Positions 41,215 through 52,219 of a stretch of DNA of 64,000 nt are shown one piece after another. The number at the start of each line of letters is the position of its first letter. Positions within the stretch are counted from its first letter, which is position 1. The stretch spans positions 16,253,280 through 16,317,279 of the forward strand of contig JAKZAP010000006.1 in assembly GCA_023053575.1 (NCBI GenBank), given 5' to 3'. Under the pieces are notes generated by a model that worked only from the letters and a program-made list of their open reading frames with translations, ran no database searches and was not told where the DNA came from. Position numbers and translations under genes: made by a program. This stretch comes from Branchinecta lynchi. Its lineage: Eukaryota; Arthropoda; Branchiopoda; Anostraca; Branchinectidae.

Positions 41215-43495
41215 ATTAATGAAAGCTTTGCGGAGGGTTAATGCCGGTGAAGATTGTGAAAGAGTCCATTTACTGTCGTGTTACAAACTGAAAAGAAAAG
41301 AATATAAGAATTTACTAAAAGTAAAAAAAAGGGAATTTATAGGGAGAGAGAGAATAGATTTTTATAGAAATAGCAAAGGGAAAGAATTTTGGGGGGAGCT
41401 AAAAAGAGATAAGCAAGGTGAGAAGTGCCAAAATAAAATACCAGATATTGAAACATGGCCCGAGTATTTTGAAAAACTTGATGGAGAATGTGATAGTGTA
41501 GATGAGCTTAGGTCAACTTTAGATCAGGTATGTTACCCGATGCTAGAAAATGATTATGATCTGGTGAGTAAGGTATCGGGAGAAGAGGTTAAGAATGTAA
41601 TTGATAGTATGAAAGGAGGGTCAGCGCCAGGAAATGATGGAGTTCCAACTTCAATTTATAAGATACTGACGTCAGTGCTGATGCCGGTGATGGTTATTTT
41701 ATTCAATAACATAGTCTTTACTGGAATTTGGCCTGAACCGTGGAAGCTATCTGTCGTTTTGCCTTTTTTCAAAAAAGGAGATTCAAAGCAACATGATAAC
41801 TACCGACCTATTACATTAATGGCATCTATAAGTAAAATTTTAGAGAAGGTTTTAGATATTAGGCTAGAAATGTGGTTGGATCGTAATAAGAAAATTAAGG
41901 AAGAACAGGGTGGATTTAGAAGAGATTATAGTACTAGTGACAGAGTGCTAGTTTTGAAGGCTTTAGTAGAAAAATACACTAAGGGAAAAGAAAGGCTGTT
42001 TGTTGCGTTTTTAGACCTTAGGAAAGCGTTTGATAGTGTTGATAGATTGCTGTTAGGTAAAGTATAAATAGGCCTACCTTTAGTTTTTGTTAAATTAATT
42101 GTAAGTATGTACAGTTCTACTAAGGGGGTGGTAAAAATAATAGGGGGAGGATTCTCGAGAGTTTTTAGTAGTAAAAAAGGCGTAAGACAGGGATGTACAC
42201 TTTCACCTAGGCTTTTCGGAATATTTATTAATGATTTAGTGGAATTTTTAGAAAAGCGATGGGCCCCATCAATAACTTTAAGTGGGATACCCTTATCAGT
42301 ACTACTTTTTGCTGATGATACAGCGCTTGTTGCTAAAACCGAGTTTGAACTCCAAGTTTTGCTAGATCTTGTGGCAGAGTATTTGGATCAAAAGAAATTA
42401 AGTCTAAACGTTAAGAAGACAGAAGTTGTAGTTTTTCATTCAGGGAGGAATATTAAGAAGGTTGATCCACCTAAGTTTTATTTTAAAGGTTCGGAGTTAA
42501 AAATAAGTGCCCAGTTTAAATATTTGGAATTTATTTTAATGGAAAACGGAAGTTGGAAGTCTCATGTAAAGGAAATGGTGACAAGGGGAAAAGCAGCTTC
42601 TGCAGCTATATTTAGAAACACTACTCTAATGTCAATAAAAAATTTAAAAATCCACAAGCATGTATTTATGTCTAAGATAATGCCAACTTTCCATTACGGG
42701 GCGGAAATATGGGGAAATGAAGCAGCTCCGCAACTTGAGACTATCCAGCTGCAGTATTATAAGAGATTATTCGGGTTGCATCCTACAACCCACACACAGG
42801 CACTTAAGGGGGACCTAGGAATTTATTCGCTTCGAAGGCATAGGGTAGCTCAAATTATTAGATTTTGGCAGAAGATAGTTGGTTTGCCTGATGATAGGCT
42901 AGTTAAAGCAGCTTACATGGAAATGTTGAATTCGGGGAAACCTAAATCATGGCCGTTTCAAGTTAAATCTATACTTGATGATGTTGGATTTTCTTATATA
43001 TGGAATGGTGGTCTAGGCCCTCCGGAGCAAACTCCAGCCCTTTTGAATGAAATATTGAGAGTTTTTGAAGACCAGGAAAAACAAAAGTGGGTTGGTATAA
43101 TATCTTCATCGGAAACCCTGTTAAATTACAGAAAGATTAAAACAGTGTACGAATCTGAGTTTTATTTTAAGCTTAATTTGCCTGCTACTTATTTGAGGTA
43201 CTGGATCCAATTGAGAGCTAATTGTCTACCACTGCACGGTAGAAATAAAGTTTTTGATAGGAAGGCGAGAATCCCAAATAGGAATTATTCATGCCCTCTG
43301 TGTGGACGAGAAGAGGAGGACATTGGTCATTTCTTGAGTCGGTGCCAAGAGCTTTCAAGCATCCGTAGGGAGGTTTTTGGGGTTGCGATCCCCCTACTCC
43401 CTGGTATTCTGAAGTGTACTTCTGCTCAATCTATTAGTAGGGTTGGCCGTTACATAAGTAGAGCGTTGGAAGCTAAAAAGATTTTTGTTGATTAG
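41186..43495 (+). pseudogene. LINE ORF2, reverse transcriptase and C-terminal zinc knuckle, one internal TAA
   Basis: One frame carries the whole RT, broken only by TAA at 42065-42067. RT motifs: SAPGNDGVPTS, then PFFKKGD...YRPI, EEQGGFR, FLDLRKAFDSVDR (first catalytic Asp), GVRQGCTLSP after the stop, and FADDTALV (catalytic Asp pair). Then come the thumb and a C-terminal C-x2-C-x(9)-H-x4-C knuckle (CPLCGREEEDIGHFLSRC). The protein ends at 43495. The stop lies between motif A and motif B, so as it stands this copy cannot make an active enzyme. It resembles jockey/CR1-L2-like LINEs, but I do not assign the clade. Confidence 0.85.
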
Positions 43496-43601
43496 ATTAA
43501 TTATCCTTTTTCCGTGTATATGTATCTTTTTGTGTTGAACGTGTATATGGCCCTCGGGCTTTTTTCAATACAATTATTATTATTATTATTATTATTATTA
43601 T

Positions 43602-44400
43602 CGCTCACCAGAGCTGCATTCGATTCGCGTCTCCAATTAACTTAAATCATCATTTTGCTGTTTTATTTGCTATTCTCAGTTGACTGATAGCATTCCATAT
43701 ATCCAGTCGACTGAGATTGTCGACTAAAAGTTGACTTTTGACGACCAAGAACAAATGGTCATTCATTTCATGGTTAACTGGTTAACCTACAGTAAGCTGT
43801 CAAGTATCGCTCAATGGATCCTTTTATCGCACACCAGAGCTGCCTTCGATTCACATTTCCGGCTAACTTAAATCATCATTTTGCTGTTTTATTTGCAATT
43901 CTCAGTAGACTGATAGCATTCGATTTATCCAGTCGACTTAGATTGTCGTCAAAAGTTAACTTTTGACGGCAGAGAACAAATGATCATTCGGTCCATGGTT
44001 AACCGGTTAACCTACAGTAAGCTGTCAAGCATTGCTCAATGGAACCTATCATTGCTCACCAGAGCTGCATTCGATTTGCAAACTTAAATCATCATTTTGC
44101 CGTTTAATTTGCTATTCTCAGTTGACTGATAGCGTTCAATATCCAGTTGATTGAGATTGTTGAATAAAAGTTGACTCTTGACGACCGAGAACAAATGGTC
44201 ATTCGTTCCATGGTTTATCGGTTAACCTACAGTAAGCGGTCAAGTATCGCTCAATGGAACCTATTACCGCTCCCCAGAGTTATGTTCGATTCGCATTTCA
44301 AGTTAAAAATCATCATTTTGCCATTTTATTTGCTATTCTTAGTTGACTGATAGCGTTCTATATCCAGTCGACTGAGATTGTCAACTAAAAGTTGACTTTT
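43602..44400 (+). repeat. Satellite array, about 215-bp unit, four diverged copies
   Basis: The motif 'cagtcgactgagattgtc' and its neighbours recur near 43707, 43931, 44144 and 44367, a spacing of 213-224. Each unit carries 'tcaccagagctgc', 'atcattttgc', 'cagttgactgatagc', 'acaaatggtcattc' and 'cctacagtaagc'. Further units are at 55430-56020 in the same orientation. The LINE at 38707-43602 appears to interrupt the array. Confidence 0.85.
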
Positions 44401-44570
44401 GACGACCGGGAACATAAATCTTAAATCTACCAAAACTGTTGTAAAGCTTGAAAAATTCCAAGAAATCGCATAGACAAACCAGAAATTACATTTGTTTGCC
44501 AAAACAATTTTTCAGAGCAACCCGATATGACACTGGGTAATCCAGTAACAGTGAAAAAAGACGGAAGTTG
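44400..44570 (-). repeat. Dispersed repeat D, minus-strand copy, part 1
   Basis: 'ttccaagaaatcgc', 'aaaccagaaattacatttg' and 'tttttcagagcaa' are the reverse complement of 38490-38570. The copy breaks at the start of the next LINE and resumes after it at 53160. Confidence 0.65.
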
Positions 44571-45235
44571 TAATTTTCAGAAAAAAATCAAAGGGTACGG
44601 GCGATGAAGAACATAAATTCTATTTTGGAGGTAAAGAATTGAAAGTAAGTGAAACATATAAGTATCTTGGGTTTATTTTATCGAGTAATGGAAGTTGGAA
44701 AACGCATATAAAAGAAATGGTAACTAGAGGAAAGTAGCATCAGCAGCAATATTCAGAAACAGGACATTAATGGGTTTACAAGATCTGAAGATACATAAAC
44801 AAATATTTACATCGAAAGTGATGCCAGTGTTTCATTATGGGGCTGAATTATGGGGATTTGATGCCGCTACACAACTAGAGTCGATTCAGTTGCAGTACTA
44901 CAAAAGAGTATATGGATTGCACCAGACAACACATTCCCAAGCTTTAAAAGGAGACCTCGGAATATTTTCTGTTAGAAAATGTAGGCTAATCCAGATGCTT
45001 AGATTCTGGCTTAAGTTAGTTGGAATGCCAGAAACTAGATTAGTCAAGGCTGCGTATAGTGAGCTTCTTAAAATGGGTAAGAAAAGAACTTGGCCGTTCC
45101 AGATTAAAGCACTGCTGGATGAAGTAGGGCTGTCATTTGTGTGGAACGATGGCCTAGGACCAACAACGGATCACAGTGGAATTATAAAGAAGGTGATTGA
45201 GATTTTGCAGGACAAGGAGAGCCAGCAATGGCGGG
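44571..45235 (+). pseudogene. 5'-truncated LINE, first part, interrupted by an LTR element
   Basis: It starts inside the RT just after the catalytic region (EVVIF..., FYFGGKELK, YKYLGFIL). It is collinear with 42424-43085 of the larger LINE at roughly two-thirds protein identity. A one-base deletion at about 44733 breaks the frame (GGAAAG-TAG where the relative has GGAAAAGCA). The frame from 44770 runs to QQW-R, where the LTR of the second gypsy element begins. The second part resumes at 52666 in the same codon context. Confidence 0.85.
45232..45235 (+). other. Target-site duplication CGGG, left copy
   Basis: CGGG directly before TGTTATAA of the left LTR. The same four bases directly follow TTACA of the right LTR at 52666-52669. 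Removing the element and one CGGG restores a continuous LINE reading frame (Trp-Arg-Gly-Ala). Confidence 0.9.
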
Positions 45236-45681
45236 TGTTATAAAACGTTAATTAGCTGTTACTAAGCGTTAATTTCACTACGTCTTTAATCTCTCTACTG
45301 TTACGGAAAGTTATCTGTTACGACATGGTCCCCGAGCGGTGTGGACCATGCTTAACAAAACCAAAATAAAAACACCCACTAAACTCTACCTCGTTGGTCA
45401 ATTGTAGAAAAACATATTCGTGTATTTACATTTACAATACAATGGCGATAGATAGCAGGTAATAAATAAAACTCAACACTTAACTTTTAACATCTCCAGC
45501 AACGACCGTTCACCGGTCCCACTCAAAACAGACTGCCCAGCATTGTATTAAATTTCGCCCCAATTCAAACTTGAATGGCTCAGGTTATTCATCGCCAGGA
45601 ACCTGTTGTTACCTGGCGGAATTAAACTTATAGAAACCAAGGTGTCGTGAACTCCCTTGGTGAAAGTACACCTTGGTTACA
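45236..45681 (-). repeat. 3' LTR of the second gypsy element
   Basis: On the plus strand it begins TGTTATAA and ends GGTTACA, so the ends are TG...CA. It matches 52220-52665 apart from two adjacent bases. Confidence 0.92.
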
Positions 45682-45694
45682 CCTCCCCCCTTCC
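45682..45694 (-). other. Polypurine tract of the second gypsy element
   Basis: Minus strand reads GGAAGGGGGGAGG directly before the 3' LTR. Confidence 0.85.
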
Positions 45695-46905
45695 AAAAAG
45701 AACTGACCTCAGTTCTGAAATTCAATTTTAATCTGCCCCAATTTTATTTTACTCCTCCCTTGATCCAACCCCCTATCTAAAATACCTCCCAGCACAAAAC
45801 AAATGCAAATGTTGCCAAAACATAACAAAACTTTTAAAGTTGTTTTTCCGATCACAATAACACGTATCCGACCGATACGGACATATAACATTTTCAGAAA
45901 GCGTATCAAAGTGATAACGCAATTCGACCTATCGCACTGCACCGTAGTCACACCTCAAGTCCTTCTTGCCGATTGTCTATACCGCACACGAATCACGATC
46001 ACGATCATCCTCAGCTTCGCTGCTCCTGATGCCGACGACGACGACTGGTAGGGCGTCGACTGGAGCATACCAAGACGACGACTGACAGTAGGTTACAGTT
46101 GACTGGAGGAGCAAAACGTAGTCTAACGCAGTCAACGTAAACAATCGTAGGTAAGCAACGCATGGTTGCGCAGCTTGAAAGCGACGAACGCTGATAACCG
46201 TAAGGATGCGCAAAATGACGTCGACAACTGCACATAACGTGGGGGTGGCAGTGACGTCGACAAACGCAGATAAATGTATGATGCGTAGGTTGACGACGAC
46301 ATCGTTGATTGACGCAAGGATGCGTAGGTTGATGACAACAACGTGGATTAACGCGAGGATGCGCAAACTGAAGTTTTCAAACGCAGACAAACGCGGACAA
46401 ACGCAGGCAGCCGTGTTACTCCTGCCCCTGGCAATGCAGCTGCTCAGCTTATCTTCTTCAAACTGCTCAGTATCGAGCACACCTGTGGCTTGAACGCCAC
46501 CACACAGCAACAGCAGACAGTTCCTTCGGCGACGTACTGAACTGTACGCGCAACAACGGCAACTGACGAGGGAAACATCTCCCATACGAGCTGAGACTTA
46601 GGCTGACTTTGGGCTGCAACACGCTGCTTCAAATTGCTGGGCATGACATCTTCTTCGCGGTTTATTGTAGAGGGTGTGACCTGACGATGCAGTCGATGGC
46701 AGCGACAGAGGTGGTTGACATAACTCATCACAAAATCATCACCTGCAAAATTCATAGCGGTAGACAAGGTATTTACAAAAGCTGGAAATCACCAGCAACA
46801 TATCACAAGTAACATAATTTTCACACACCCAAAAAATTCTTATTCGACATCCTATTTCCTATAAAAACAACAAGTTTCTTCAGTAATTTTTGGAGTGATA
46901 CAAGA
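45695..46905 (-). other. 3' non-coding region of the second gypsy element
   Basis: No homologous protein. A 202-codon minus ORF at 45977-46585 is made of imperfect repeats with ACGCA and GTTGACGACGAC motifs, mainly at 46090-46410, and has no domain or signal peptide. I read it as a repeat-rich 3' UTR. A small env-like or accessory gene cannot be excluded but is not supported. Confidence 0.5.
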
Positions 46906-49900
46906 TCATTCCAACAATTTCTGTAAAATGCTCAAGGCCATCGCCTTATCAATGCCTGTGGCGTTTACTCCGCCAGGGCGATCATATCCCAATCGTTCCG
47001 GTGGTTTCGTCATTCGTGAAGGGCGCAAATTTGGTGGGTCAACCGTCGGACTATCTTCAACAGCCGGTTCCTCTGGAGATTCCGACAATTCCAGCACCAA
47101 TTCACTACGATCTGTATCATTTTCTGGGAAAAGCGCGCGCGGCTGTAAGTGTCCAGAATCTTCTGCACTTAAAAATGAATGAAATGGCGTGTGACGTGGT
47201 GTCTGTGTGCGTGTCTCAGTACGAGTCAAAAGTGGCGTACTAGTCAAAGTTGGTCGAGCATCCGTCCTTGTCGTCAAATTACCGTCATTGGGAGTGCGAG
47301 GATGAGGAATAGATACAGACAGATCTGCAGCTTCCAAGTCTGTGTCATCATTAGATTGGGTTAGTGGGTTGCTAACGTCACTATTTCTAACTACATCCTC
47401 CCCATCCCCAAAATCGGAATCCTCCCTTTCTTCCTCCCCCTGGTCAGGTGGGTCAACCACCCAAGGGTTACGAGTTTTTCCCGGTTTTAACAAATCGTAG
47501 TGCACCGTCTTTTGCTTCAACTTTTTATGCATATGTTTTATGACGTAATCGACTACTCCGACCTTTGCAATCACACGATAAGGTCCTTCAAAATGAGTGT
47601 CATTCAACTTATGTGCTCTTCCCTTCTTCAAAATTCTTAAATAAACCACGTCTCCCACTTCGTGTGGTTTAAAATGTGACTTTTTATCATGCTGAAACTT
47701 TTGCGTATCCCTACTTTCATCAATATTTTTCCACACATGTTCGTAAGTTTTCTGCATCCTTCCAAGCATTTCCGATTTATATGATACGTGTGAATCATAA
47801 AAGGTTCTGGATTTCATGAGGGCATCTACCGGCAGAACGGCGTCACGCAAAAACATGAGGAAAAAGCTGTTATCCTGTAAGGACTCATGGAAAGCGGTGT
47901 TCATGCAAAAAGAAACGTAAGAAAGCCAACTGTCCCAGTCATCTCGATGTGACTGGTCTACAAACTGAGACAAAATGGAAGCTATGTCTCTATGTCTTCT
48001 CTCTAAAATTCCCATTGAAGCAGGATGTTCCGCGCTAGAAAATTTGTGCACGATATTCATGTTTTTACAAAAAACATCAACTTCTGAATTTTTGAAATGA
48101 CTACCATTATCAGACATCAGTGTGTGACAAAACCCAAATATGTGACAATATTTCTCAACAAAAGCTCTCAAAAATGTATTGGCTTTAGCGTCCACAATGG
48201 GTACTAGATGTACATGACGTGAAAAATAATCCGTAATCGATAATATGTACGTATTACCGTTGGACGTTTTCGGAAATGGTCCAACTAAATCAACAAAAAC
48301 CATATCAAGTACTCCTGCAGGGACAGGCATTTCCTGCAGAGGAGCATTCGGAGTAACATTCATCGGTTTCCTTTTTAGGCATTTTTCGCACGATTCACAA
48401 TACATCTTACATACTGAGTGCATCTTAAAGAAGAAAACATGATCACGAAGTTTTGCGTACGTTTTTGATGATGAAAAATGACCTCCGTAAGGTGATTCAT
48501 GAAAATCATTCAAAATCTGAGGAATCATAGCATGCGGTATTACTGGGACTAACACGACATCAGACTTCCGACATTTTCCAGACGGCACAGACGCATGACA
48601 CAAAATTCCATCCTCAACAAAAAAATTCTGAATTTCCCTTATAACTCTTCTTTCCAAATCGTACGGCATTTGTACACCTTGAGACAAATAGCGAATCATT
48701 GCAAGACAATCTTTATCTTGCTTTTGACTTTTCCGAAGCTGCGATAAATCAATAGATGGCGGTAACACTGGGAAAACTAACTTAGGCTGTGGAGAAATAG
48801 AATTAATCGTGGGCAAACGACTTAAAGCATCCGGGACAACGTTCATCGGTCCAGGACGATAAACAATCTCAAAGTCATACTCTTGCAGAGTTAGCGCCCA
48901 ACGAGCTAGTCTTCCAGTAGGCTCTTTTGTCGTCATAAGCCAACGGAGACTGTTATGGTCAGTCTCTACTTTGAAGCGGGTACCATAAAGATACTGACGA
49001 AACTGCTTGATAAAATGAACTACGCTAAGTGCTTCCATCTCCGTAACTGTGTAATTAGCCTCGGCCTTATTAAGACGACGAGAACCATAATGCAATACAA
49101 CTTCCCTCCCATCTTGCATTTGCGACAACTTACAAGCAATTGCCTCTTTTGAAGCATCTGTAGATAGTATGTAACCACCTTCTCCTGGTCTAGCTAAGCC
49201 AAGGATAGGCTCCACCATAAGTTTCTGTCGAAGAATATCAAAAGCTGCTTTTTCAACACTTTCGAACTTAAATGGAATGCCTTTTTTCATCAATGCCGTA
49301 AGAGGCATGGCGATCTGGGAAAAATCTGGTACGTATTTCCGGAACCACGAAAATAAACCGACCGCAGACCGAACTTCTTTTATGTTCGATGGATATTTCA
49401 GATTTTTAATCGCGGCAATTTTATTCGGATCCGGTTTTATTGTACCATTCGACAAAACATGACCCAACACCGTAACTGAAGTAGCTAGAAACGAGCATTT
49501 GGAAGGACGTAGTTTTAGATGAGCCTCAATTACCTTATCTAACACAACCTCTAGACAATCTAACTGATCTTTCGTATCTCGTGTGTGAACCGTAACATCA
49601 TCTAAAAAACATTCTAGGTACTTGAACAACAGGGATCTAAACACTCGTTCCATCAAGCGTTGGAAGGTTGCTGGCATGTTGCACAGACCAAACGGCGCTC
49701 GAATGAAACGGAACAGGCCAAATGGAGTTATAAAACCTGTTTTATCCCTGTCCTCTTCCTCCACTAAACACTGGTAGAATCCTGACAAAAAATCTAACTG
49801 CGAAAAGACACGACTAAGAGACATGCGATCCAGCATATCTTGGATATTCGGTAAATTGTAGCAATCTTTCACCGTATCTCGATTCAATTTTCTGTAGTCG

Positions 49901-51273
49901 ACAGCCATTCTATACTCTCCCAAATTCTTCTTCTTCAGTAAAATAACCGGTGAAGAGTAAGGTCCGTCGCATTCTTCTATTATCTTAGATTCTAGCAAAC
50001 CATCTATCTTAGACTTCAGTATCTCACACTGTGCATGGGGCACAGTGTAAGGGCGACTCTTAACGGGTGGTGCACCATTCGTATTAATCGCATGTGAAAT
50101 GAGATCACAAGCGTCTAAATGCGATTCGTGCGTAGCAAAAGCTAGTCTCCGTTTGTACGCTAAATCTAAGAAGTGATTCTTGACTTGTTCTGATTCCAGA
50201 TGTGACAAATCGAACAGTTCGGTGAATTCTTCTTTCGTCATATCCTTAGGGTCCTTAGGAACGGATAGATCACTAGGCTTAGTACTCGTATTGCTAAGAG
50301 CGACGCTATTTATCAAACCAGACACATAGTTAATAACCCCTTGCGCATCAGAATGAATGTCTGACTCGCATAGCGGGACTAAGTAGCCTATCTCTGATTT
50401 ACGAAGAGAAACAGGTTGATCTGATGTGTTGGTAACGAGTAAGCAGAAACGACCACTCGTGGAAACCTCAACAACTTGATCTTCAATATCTAAACCTTTA
50501 TACTGTTTCCCAGGAAAATAGCCTAACGTAGGTGTAGCTTTCTTCGTTTTCAAACAAACATCTATGCGGGAAATTGACGAAGGGTTAACGGTAACACGGT
50601 TTGATATGATAACAACAACTCGATCAGTAACCGGTATAGGCTCGCTACAAGCCTCGAAAACGGTCGCGTCTGTCAAAATCGGTGGCTCTACGGAACTGGC
50701 ATTTTCCGGAGCGGAATGAAATCCAGCACTGACGTTAGGATTCGAACCTAATTCAGATTTCTTCGCCTCAACTTTTGCCTCTACAGCCACAACATTACAA
50801 TCTCGTGAGTCTTTAGACAATCTGTCTTTGAAGAAAACCTCACAAAATTCCGCGTCAAACATCAACTTATTACGCTTCATATCGGTGAAACCAATTACGA
50901 GAGGGTACGGCAACTCATCACAAACATAAACTTCAAATGTAGCACATCTTCCATTCAACATCAGAGTAATAACAGCGCGACTACTATATCTTAGCGAATT
51001 GCCTGTTATAGACCTAAAAGCCCCCTCCTCCTTCTCTTGTTCCACCACACACGACTGATCTAGTTTCCTAAAAACACTAGACCTAATCAGAGATTTCGCC
51101 GCACCGGAATCAAAAAGTGAAAAAATGCTTCGATCCTTCGCGACAAAACATTTAATCATTGGCAGATCTTGCCAATTTCCGGTATAAACCTCATTTACAC
51201 GTTTGGCTGCAGGCAAAATTTTAACCGACGGGTCGCGAGCACCTGCTTTTACTGGCGACCGGACGAGTTTAAA
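46906..51273 (-). CDS. pol: Pol polyprotein of the second gypsy element
   Basis: Open from the slippery site at 51267-51273 to the stop at 46906. In order: aspartic protease with SLFDSGAA (catalytic Asp); reverse transcriptase with YLECFLDDV; RNase H from STDASKEAI; integrase zinc domain with HESPYGGH and CESCEKC; integrase core with FVDLVGPF, MSDNGSHF and GILERRH, the last two catalytic residues 35 apart. A GPYRV module follows, then a long Ser/Thr/Pro-rich tail. DSG replaces the DTG of the provirus at 675-11914 and the RT box is FLDD rather than YLDD, so the two elements are different lineages. No internal stop. The ATG at 51324 lies upstream of the slip site and is probably not used. Confidence 0.93.
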   Translation of the reverse strand, partial: FKLVRSPVKAGARDPSVKILPAAKRVNEVYTGNWQDLPMIKCFVAKDRSIFSLFDSGAAKSLIRSSVFRKLDQSCVVEQEKEEGAFRSITGNSLRYSSRAVITLMLNGRCATFEVYVCDELPYPLVIGFTDMKRNKLMFDAEFCEVFFKDRLSKDSRDCNVVAVEAKVEAKKSELGSNPNVSAGFHSAPENASSVEPPILTDATVFEACSEPIPVTDRVVVIISNRVTVNPSSISRIDVCLKTKKATPTLGYFPGKQYKGLDIEDQVVEVSTSGRFCLLVTNTSDQPVSLRKSEIGYLVPLCESDIHSDAQGVINYVSGLINSVALSNTSTKPSDLSVPKDPKDMTKEEFTELFDLSHLESEQVKNHFLDLAYKRRLAFATHESHLDACDLISHAINTNGAPPVKSRPYTVPHAQCEILKSKIDGLLESKIIEECDGPYSSPVILLKKKNLGEYRMAVDYRKLNRDTVKDCYNLPNIQDMLDRMSLSRVFSQLDFLSGFYQCLVEEEDRDKTGFITPFGLFRFIRAPFGLCNMPATFQRLMERVFRSLLFKYLECFLDDVTVHTRDTKDQLDCLEVVLDKVIEAHLKLRPSKCSFLATSVTVLGHVLSNGTIKPDPNKIAAIKNLKYPSNIKEVRSAVGLFSWFRKYVPDFSQIAMPLTALMKKGIPFKFESVEKAAFDILRQKLMVEPILGLARPGEGGYILSTDASKEAIACKLSQMQDGREVVLHYGSRRLNKAEANYTVTEMEALSVVHFIKQFRQYLYGTRFKVETDHNSLRWLMTTKEPTGRLARWALTLQEYDFEIVYRPGPMNVVPDALSRLPTINSISPQPKLVFPVLPPSIDLSQLRKSQKQDKDCLAMIRYLSQGVQMPYDLERRVIREIQNFFVEDGILCHASVPSGKCRKSDVVLVPVIPHAMIPQILNDFHESPYGGHFSSSKTYAKLRDHVFFFKMHSVCKMYCESCEKCLKRKPMNVTPNAPLQEMPVPAGVLDMVFVDLVGPFPKTSNGNTYILSITDYFSRHVHLVPIVDAKANTFLRAFVEKYCHIFGFCHTLMSDNGSHFKNSEVDVFCKNMNIVHKFSSAEHPASMGILERRHRDIASILSQFVDQSHRDDWDSWLSYVSFCMNTAFHESLQDNSFFLMFLRDAVLPVDALMKSRTFYDSHVSYKSEMLGRMQKTYEHVWKNIDESRDTQKFQHDKKSHFKPHEVGDVVYLRILKKGRAHKLNDTHFEGPYRVIAKVGVVDYVIKHMHKKLKQKTVHYDLLKPGKTRNPWVVDPPDQGEEEREDSDFGDGEDVVRNSDVSNPLTQSNDDTDLEAADLSVSIPHPRTPNDGNLTTRTDARPTLTSTPLLTRTETRTQTPRHTPFHSFLSAEDSGHLQPRALFPENDTDRSELVLELSESPEEPAVEDSPTVDPPNLRPSRMTKPPERLGYDRPGGVNATGIDKAMALSILQKLLE
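51231..51273 (-). promoter_or_regulatory. -1 programmed ribosomal frameshift signal of the second gypsy element
   Basis: The minus strand reads TTTAAAC at 51273-51267, split T TTA AAC by the gag frame (His-Leu-Asn). After a 6-nt spacer (TCGTCC), GGTCGC at 51260-51255 pairs with GCGACC at 51236-51231 across an 18-nt loop that contains the gag stop TAA (51251-51249). The -1 frame is the pol frame. Confidence 0.8.
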
Positions 51274-52055
51274 TGAACGCGACATTTGACGGCGATATGT
51301 CCCACTTTGGAACAGCGATTGCAAATCGGCTTTCCATCTTTTGAGTACTTGTTCTGTGCCGGTCTCGAACCATTGGCAACAGAAACATTATGCTTGCGAC
51401 CGCGTGAATAACCGCCTCGATAATTTTGAACGTGCGAATCACCACGACTAGCCGAAACGTTATTAGACGCACCTGCTGCCTTTACCAACGACCGCATACG
51501 CATAGCTGCTTCCACCTCTTCAGCATTTGCCAAAATCCCGACGCACTTTTCCAATTTAGCGGGCGACTTTTCATACAGGAGTTTCGCGTACTTATCGGGT
51601 AAACCATTTCGGATCTCGTGAATTACTACGCTGTCATTCACATCCTCACCAAAACGTTCGACGCATGCTTCTTTTACAAGGCCGCAATACGCGAGTAATG
51701 ATTGGCCGGCTTCCAACGCGATTTGCCCGTATTTTAATTTCCTTCGATGAGTCGTACATGCAAAGCGGGTCTCGAACCCTTCTTTGAACGAGTCAAAGTC
51801 GCAATCCTTTGTAGCTACAAAAAATGAAAATGCATCGCCACTGAGCTTTAGACCTAAGTACTCTTTCAACAGCGACCAATCCACAATTTTCGTCAAAATG
51901 TCCACCTTTTTCAAAAATTCCGATACGTCCGTCTTCCCTCCATAATCAGGAAGCGAACCCAACAATTTCAGTACGAGACTCGAATTATCGGCATTTAACT
52001 TAACTCTCACGTCGTCTTTCGTGTCACCCTCATCACTAGACATTTTGAAAACCAA
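51249..52055 (-). CDS. gag: Gag of the second gypsy element
   Basis: 268 residues from an ATG at 52055. Residues about 30-200 form the helical gypsy gag domain (SFKEGFETRFA, ...GQIALEAGQSLLAYCGLVKE). Near 240-255 is a single zinc knuckle CNRCSKVGHIAVKC. It overlaps pol by 25 bases after the slippery heptamer, and by 76 bases if counted from the first pol ATG. Intact. Confidence 0.9.
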   Translation of the reverse strand: MVFKMSSDEGDTKDDVRVKLNADNSSLVLKLLGSLPDYGGKTDVSEFLKKVDILTKIVDWSLLKEYLGLKLSGDAFSFFVATKDCDFDSFKEGFETRFACTTHRRKLKYGQIALEAGQSLLAYCGLVKEACVERFGEDVNDSVVIHEIRNGLPDKYAKLLYEKSPAKLEKCVGILANAEEVEAAMRMRSLVKAAGASNNVSASRGDSHVQNYRGGYSRGRKHNVSVANGSRPAQNKYSKDGKPICNRCSKVGHIAVKCRVHLNSSGRQ

Positions 52056-52195
52056 CTGTAAAGGAACAAATTAATAATAGGCCTAACAAATAGTTCTCCC
52101 ACAACTAATCAACGAGGCAAGACATCCCGTAATTCCCTCCCGTAAACAAAACAAAATATTTCAACAATCCATATTCAAGAAAAAAAATTTTGGGG

Positions 52196-52219
52196 TTCAA
52201 TATCCCTCGCTGCGACCAC
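52196..52219 (-). other. Candidate primer-binding site of the second gypsy element
   Basis: Directly inside the 5' LTR the minus strand reads G then TGGTCGCAGCGAGGG. A TGG start one base from the LTR is the expected place and form for a site complementary to a tRNA 3' end. I could not name the tRNA. Confidence 0.6.

Larger units (their letters stand above)
38707..43602 (+). mobile_element. Nearly full-length LINE with ORF1, endonuclease, RT and TTA tail
   Basis: Order: short 5' UTR, ORF1 with a coiled coil, an APE-type endonuclease, reverse transcriptase, C-terminal zinc knuckle, short 3' UTR, and a TTA trinucleotide tail at 43574-43602. Satellite sequence flanks it on both sides (TATCGCT occurs at both borders), so it appears to have inserted into a satellite unit. 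The 5' boundary is approximate. Damage is light: one +1 shift in ORF1, one TAG between ORF1 and ORF2, one +1 shift and one TAA in ORF2. A related copy starts at 44571. Confidence 0.85.

Noticed and set aside
45977..46585. 202-codon ORF as an env or accessory gene of the second gypsy element
   Set aside because: It consists of imperfect repeats, lacks a signal peptide or transmembrane segment, and other frames over the same repeats are open too.
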